Origin: Bifidobacterium stellenboschense
GTDB lineage: Bacteria; Actinomycetota; Actinomycetes; Actinomycetales; Bifidobacteriaceae
DNA: 64,000 nucleotides
Direction: 5' to 3'
Assembly (NCBI RefSeq): GCF_000741785.1
Contig: NZ_JGZP01000010.1
Location: forward strand, 62,001 to 126,000
Positions 60,585-64,000 of this stretch are shown here, piece by piece. Each line of letters opens with the position of its first letter. The first letter of the stretch is position 1. The position numbers and the translations under genes were made by a program. The notes below the pieces were generated by a model. It was not told where the DNA came from and did no database searches. It was given only the letters and a program-made list of their open reading frames with translations.

Positions 60585-62012
60585 ATGTCCAATACAGTGA
60601 TCACCGGAATCAAGGATGTCGCCGGCAAGGTGTTCGGCGGGTATGCGGAGCTGCTGCGCATCCCGCATACGGCACGGTATTCGATCGGCGGCGTCGTCGC
60701 GTGCATGCCGTTCCCGATGATCGGCATGACGATCACGATTTCCGTGCAGCACTACTACGGCAACTATTCGCTCGCCGGCATGCTGACCGCGCTTCAGGCG
60801 ATCGCATTGGCCGTCGCGACGCCGCTGCTCGGCAAGCTCACCGACAAGTTCGGCCAGCGGCAGGTGTCGATTCCGACGATCATCGTGTGGATCGTCGCGG
60901 CGATCGCGCTGACCACGTCGATCACGAACCGCGCGCCGGAATGGGTGCTGTACTGTCTGACGCCGTTCCTCGCCGCGATCCCGCCGTGGGGCGCGATGAG
61001 CCGCGCGCGCTGGACGCGACTACTCAAAGGCGACCGCGAGCGCACCGACCGCGCATTGTCGCTGTGCGGCGTGCTCGACGAGTGCATGTGGGTGGTCGGC
61101 AACCCGCTCGCCTCGACGTTGGCGGTGATCTCGGGTCTGCTCGCGTTCTCGTTCACCGGCGTGTGCGTGATCGTCGGCGCATTGATGTTCCTCACGGAAC
61201 TCACGACCGAACCGCCGTCGCAATCGGATCTCGCGAGGGCGGAAGGCATCTCGCGCAAGGAGTACCGCGCGCGCGAGGCGGCGAAGGCGGAGGCGCTGCG
61301 CGCCGAGACCGCCGCCGAGGAGATGCGACGCCGGCTGCGCCGCGAGGGCGTGACCGACGAGACGGTTGTTTCACGTGAAACGTTGCGTGCGATCGAGGAG
61401 GCGAAGCAGGGACGGAAGGCGTCGATCTGGGGGCCGGGACTCATCGCCGTGTGCGTGACGTGGTTCGGTCTGGGCGCGTTCCAGTCGGCCGCCGGCATCT
61501 CGATCATCGCGTTCGCGACCGAGTCGGACATGAAGCAGTACACCGGATTCGTGTTCGCCTGCTTCTCGATCAGTTCGCTGTGCGGCGCGCTCGTGTACGG
61601 CGCGAAGAACTGGACGATCCCGCTGTGGAAGCGGTTCTACTTCTGCCTCGCGGTGGTGAACCTCGGCATCGGATCGTTCATGTTCGCAAAGCACCTGTGG
61701 GTCATCATGATCATCTACCTGCTGATCGGCGTATGCCAGGCGCCCACGTGGATCAACGGCAACCAGCTGATGCTGCACCTCGTGCCGCCGTCGCGGCTCA
61801 CCGAGGGCATGGCGTGGATGGGCGCGATGAACTCGATCGGCTCCTCCGCCGGATCGGCGATCGCCGGCCAGTTCATCGACCGCATGGGCTCGCACGGCGG
61901 CTTCATGGTCGTCACCGCCCTGGCGATCGGCTCCCTCGCGATCGCGCTCGTGGGGTTGAAGCAGATCAAGACCTCCACGGAACAGCCGACCCTGACCGAA
62001 GTGAGCGTGTGA
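60585..62012 (+). CDS. MFS transporter carrying a parS-like site in its coding sequence
   Basis: 475 residues, 12 predicted helices. Motif A is LLGKLTDKFGQRQVSIPTII and the TM4-5 region is GAMSRARWTRLLKGDRERTD. A long charged cytoplasmic loop (about residues 205-285, RAEGISRKEYRAREAAKAEA) separates the two six-helix halves. The substrate is unknown; the set looks like an exporter or sugar-related transporter. ATG 60585 follows GGAAAGGAG at moderate distance. Codons 262-266 (VSRET) encode the 16-bp parS-like palindrome. Confidence 0.85.
   Translation: MSNTVITGIKDVAGKVFGGYAELLRIPHTARYSIGGVVACMPFPMIGMTITISVQHYYGNYSLAGMLTALQAIALAVATPLLGKLTDKFGQRQVSIPTIIVWIVAAIALTTSITNRAPEWVLYCLTPFLAAIPPWGAMSRARWTRLLKGDRERTDRALSLCGVLDECMWVVGNPLASTLAVISGLLAFSFTGVCVIVGALMFLTELTTEPPSQSDLARAEGISRKEYRAREAAKAEALRAETAAEEMRRRLRREGVTDETVVSRETLRAIEEAKQGRKASIWGPGLIAVCVTWFGLGAFQSAAGISIIAFATESDMKQYTGFVFACFSISSLCGALVYGAKNWTIPLWKRFYFCLAVVNLGIGSFMFAKHLWVIMIIYLLIGVCQAPTWINGNQLMLHLVPPSRLTEGMAWMGAMNSIGSSAGSAIAGQFIDRMGSHGGFMVVTALAIGSLAIALVGLKQIKTSTEQPTLTEVSV
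61367..61382. other. parS: parS-like centromere site (ParB binding)
   Basis: TGTTTCACGTGAAACG at 61367-61382 differs from the consensus TGTTTCACGTGAAACA only in the last base and has the full palindromic core GTTTCACGTGAAAC. It lies inside a transporter gene, as parS sites often do. parS sites cluster near the origin in most bacteria with ParABS. Confidence 0.88.
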
Positions 62013-62069
62013 GGTAAGTGCCGGCGTGAGGTAAGTGCCGGCGTGAGGCCATGCTTTTTCGCACCTAAC

Positions 62070-62193
62070 GACCACCCTCCGGCGCTACGCGCCACCTCCC
62101 GCCAGCGGGAGGCAGACACGGACCCGCCGGAGGCGGGACGGTATTATTGCCCCCGCTGGCGGGGGCTGTCGGCGAAGCCGACTGGGGGTGGTC
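62070..62193. repeat. Palindromic repeat units downstream of the MFS gene
   Basis: A shortened unit of the CCCTCC variant (62070-62112), a small GC hairpin (62124-62139), and a full unit CCCCCGCTGGCGGGGGCTGT-CGGCGAAGCCGACTGGGGGTGGT (62150-62193). They fill the gap between the convergent MFS and GtrA genes. Confidence 0.75.
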
Positions 62194-62234
62194 GACGGAC
62201 ACCCACCCGGCGGGCACCTCGCCCGCGGCCAGCC

Positions 62235-62819
62235 TTACTTCGGCCAGCCCTTCGGGGTGTGCTCCAGGGACCAGACGCCGAGCTTGTGGGAGAAGCTGTT
62301 CTCCCACTTCGCCTGAAGCTCCTCGGCGCTGAGACGGTTCTCGGCGGACTTGAGACGGTTCATCGCGTTCGTGTGCGTGTCGTCGAGCAGCCACTTGCGG
62401 ATGAGGAAGTTCCACACCATCACGACGGCGGTGGCGATCAGCTTGCCGACGTTCGTGCGCAGCAGGTATTCCGCGTGCTGCGTGACGTAGGCGTCATGGT
62501 TCATGCCGTAGGTGGAAATCCAGATGATCGCGTCGTTCATGAACAGGCCAATCACCGCGCCCACGACGAAGATGACGATCTCCATCCAGCGGGCCATGTC
62601 GTCACGATGCTTGAACACGAACTTCATGCTCGCCAGATAGTTGAAGATCAGCGAGATGATGAACGAGATGGTGGCGGCGATCACGTTGTGCATGTGGAAC
62701 ACGCCGACCAGGATGTTGAGAATGCCCCAGTCGATGATGAAGGCGATCACGCCGACGATGCCGAATTTCATAAGCTGTGCGATCAGTTTTCTCACAAAGG
62801 GCCATTCAACACCATCCAT
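62235..62819 (-). CDS. GtrA-like membrane protein
   Basis: 194 residues with four membrane helices in the GtrA pattern: LMKFGIVGVIAFIIDWGILN, AATISFIISLIFNYLASMKF (NY..S..wvF signature), IVIFVVGAVIGLFMNDAIIW and LIATAVVMVWNFLIRKWLL. The C-terminal 45 residues are polar. GtrA proteins are thought to flip or pass lipid-linked sugars for envelope glycosylation. ATG 62819; the frame ends at 62235. No glycosyltransferase partner is adjacent. Confidence 0.88.
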   Translation of the reverse strand: MDGVEWPFVRKLIAQLMKFGIVGVIAFIIDWGILNILVGVFHMHNVIAATISFIISLIFNYLASMKFVFKHRDDMARWMEIVIFVVGAVIGLFMNDAIIWISTYGMNHDAYVTQHAEYLLRTNVGKLIATAVVMVWNFLIRKWLLDDTHTNAMNRLKSAENRLSAEELQAKWENSFSHKLGVWSLEHTPKGWPK

Positions 62820-62929
62820 CTGACCGGCAAGCCGCTCCCCCGCCAGTCAGCCAACAATCTCCCCATTCGGGAACCGATTGCCGCGCGGCGATAGACTGGA
62901 GCGGAAGCATCCACCATCAAGGAGGAATC

Positions 62930-63280
62930 ATGCCCGTCATCCATACCCATGTGTCCGTGAAGACCACGAAGGAGCAGCGCGAGGCGCTGAAGGCCGCGTA
63001 CGGCAAGGCGATCACCGCCGTGCCCGGCAAGTCCGAAGGCTGGCTCATGTGCCCGTTCGAGGACGACATGCCGATCTACTTCGGCGGCTCCGACGACCAG
63101 CCGGCCGCCTACGTGGAGGTCAACGTGTTCGGCCGCGGCGCCATCCCCGGCTCCGCGTGGGAGAAACTCACCAAGCAGATCATGGCCGCGCTCAACAGCG
63201 AACTCGGCATCCCCGAGGACCGCACGTACATCCGCTACACCGCCACCTCCGACTGGGGCTGGAACGGCGGCAACTTCTGA
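62930..63280 (+). CDS. Tautomerase / MIF-like small enzyme
   Basis: 116 residues. The start MPVIHTHVSVKTTKEQREAL places Pro directly after Met, the catalytic Pro-1 of the tautomerase/MIF superfamily. SEGWLMCPFEDDMPIYFGG and AAYVEVNVFGRGAIPGSAW, and the C-terminal PEDRTYIRYTATSDWGWNGG, match the phenylpyruvate tautomerase-related group. The ATG at 62930 has an ideal AAGGAGG. The physiological substrate is unknown. Confidence 0.87.
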   Translation: MPVIHTHVSVKTTKEQREALKAAYGKAITAVPGKSEGWLMCPFEDDMPIYFGGSDDQPAAYVEVNVFGRGAIPGSAWEKLTKQIMAALNSELGIPEDRTYIRYTATSDWGWNGGNF

Positions 63281-63290
63281 GCCGCCAACG

Positions 63291-63340
63291 GCAGGATACG
63301 GAAAACCCCGCCATTATGGCGGGGTTTCCCATATCCTGCG
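63291..63340. terminator. Bidirectional terminator between tautomerase and fhs
   Basis: AAACCCCGCCAT/TGGCGGGGTTT core stem (63303-63327), extended by GCAGGATA/TATCCTGC on the outside. TTTCCC follows on plus and TTTTCC on minus. The two genes converge on it. Confidence 0.85.
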
Positions 63341-63391
63341 ACGCTATCGCTGCTCGATGCTACGAACAATCAGCCGGAATCAGCCGAACAA

Positions 63392-64000
63392 TCACACGAT
63401 CTTCGGCATCGGGGTGGTGAGCGACGTGGTGAGGTTCACGTGGACCAGACCGGCGCCGGCGTGCACTTCGACCTTCTTCAGGGTCACGGTGCGCTCGTCC
63501 TCCGGGGCGCGGTCGTTGTCGGTCATCGTCGCCGGGGACTTGACCGCGACCAGCGCGAGGTCGGCGAGGGAGAAGCCGGCGGACTCGCACAGCTTCACGG
63601 CCTCGTCACGGGAGGCGAGGAAGCCGTCCTTGAACTTGACGCGCTCGGCCGGAACGCCGTACGCGTGCTCGGCGACCCACTTCACGTTCTCGATGACGGA
63701 CATGCCCTTATGGCTGTGCGGGCGGGCCGGCGCGGAGCCGTTGGTGAGCACGTCGACGAACGCGTCGAGCTGCGGGGCGAGCGCCTCGCCGCCGTCGCGG
63801 TACAGGTTGCCGATGATCGGGTCGCGGAACTCGAGCTTGGCGGCAGTCTCCTTGAGGGACGGGATCTGGTCGTCCTCGCCGTCCCACAGGTTGATGAGCG
63901 GGAACGTCGGGATGTCGAGGCCTTCGAGACGGTTCACGTGGAACGGGTAGCGCCACGCGAGCTCCGGATCGTCACGCCACGTGGAGGCGCGGGTCACGAC
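63392..64000 (-). CDS. fhs: Formate--tetrahydrofolate ligase, C-terminal part (start beyond window)
   Basis: About 202 C-terminal residues; the reading frame runs off the right edge. Family blocks can be aligned by eye to known FTHFS: YRDGGEALAPQLDAFVDVL (GGE segment), VAEHAYGVPAERVKF (YGA..V.F segment), CESAGFSLADLALVAVKSP (the L-P-V-C-x-A-K-T region, here divergent) and VEVHAGAGLVHVNLTTSLTT followed by PMPKI (AGAGF...TMPGLPK). The usual conserved ...KTQYS is replaced by KSPATMTD, and the tail is shortened. The enzyme makes 10-formyl-THF from formate for purine synthesis, in keeping with formate production by bifidobacteria. Confidence 0.82.
   Translation of the reverse strand, partial: VVTRASTWRDDPELAWRYPFHVNRLEGLDIPTFPLINLWDGEDDQIPSLKETAAKLEFRDPIIGNLYRDGGEALAPQLDAFVDVLTNGSAPARPHSHKGMSVIENVKWVAEHAYGVPAERVKFKDGFLASRDEAVKLCESAGFSLADLALVAVKSPATMTDNDRAPEDERTVTLKKVEVHAGAGLVHVNLTTSLTTPMPKIV

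Noticed and set aside
63392..64000. ATG near the right edge as the true start of a 201-residue protein
   Set aside because: The frame is open to the window end and the visible part aligns with the C-terminal third of formate-tetrahydrofolate ligase, so the start must lie outside.

Overview
The window is high-GC DNA, densely coded and mostly on the minus strand. It reads as a bifidobacterium-like actinobacterium. The evidence is the gene set (formate-tetrahydrofolate ligase, nagB-nagA, an NADH oxidase, gltX beside tRNA-Glu/Gln genes, leuCD opposite an IclR regulator), several promoters placed so that transcription should begin at or near the start codon, and many short GC-rich palindromic repeats between genes. 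Genus assignment is inference; no database was searched.

Layout. 1-12.3 kb: a DHA2-type MFS exporter cut by the window edge, acetolactate decarboxylase, an amino-acid permease, a GT4 glycosyltransferase, two alpha/beta hydrolases flanking a four-tRNA cluster, a TetR regulator with a clear operator, aspartate ammonia-lyase and an MscS channel. 12.3-23.1 kb: a defence-like block on the minus strand. It has a CPBP protease, then an AAA ATPase with a nuclease-like C-terminus, then hsdM-hsdS-hsdR of a type I restriction system whose HsdS carries two identical target-recognition domains, then a second ATPase with the same overall plan. Each ATPase is preceded by a long perfect AT-rich dyad at its promoter. 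The block ends at a 71-bp second copy of the 3' end of ddl.

23.1-32.4 kb: a polyamine/iron/phosphonate-type ABC importer lying between the two copies of the ddl 3' end, then ddl, gpsA, plsC and murA (envelope synthesis). 32.7-41.2 kb: NADH oxidase, a dihydroorotate dehydrogenase with an intergenic repeat inserted in frame, a second CPBP protease with a long disordered N-terminus, a pair of PH-domain membrane proteins, and a 182-bp nested inverted repeat. 41.3-48.9 kb: a 1,234-residue wall-anchored CAP/Ig-repeat surface protein, then leuDC divergent from an IclR regulator. 49.3-53.9 kb: a metallophosphoesterase, tRNA-Gln, two tRNA-Glu genes separated by a 62-bp-period hairpin array, and gltX.

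54-64 kb: a DUF805 membrane protein, nagA and nagB for GlcNAc use, an unrecognised acidic protein, a histidine phosphatase, an MFS transporter whose coding sequence contains a parS-like site, a GtrA protein, a Pro-1 tautomerase, and the C-terminal third of formate-tetrahydrofolate ligase. The parS-like site suggests this part of the chromosome may lie near the replication origin.
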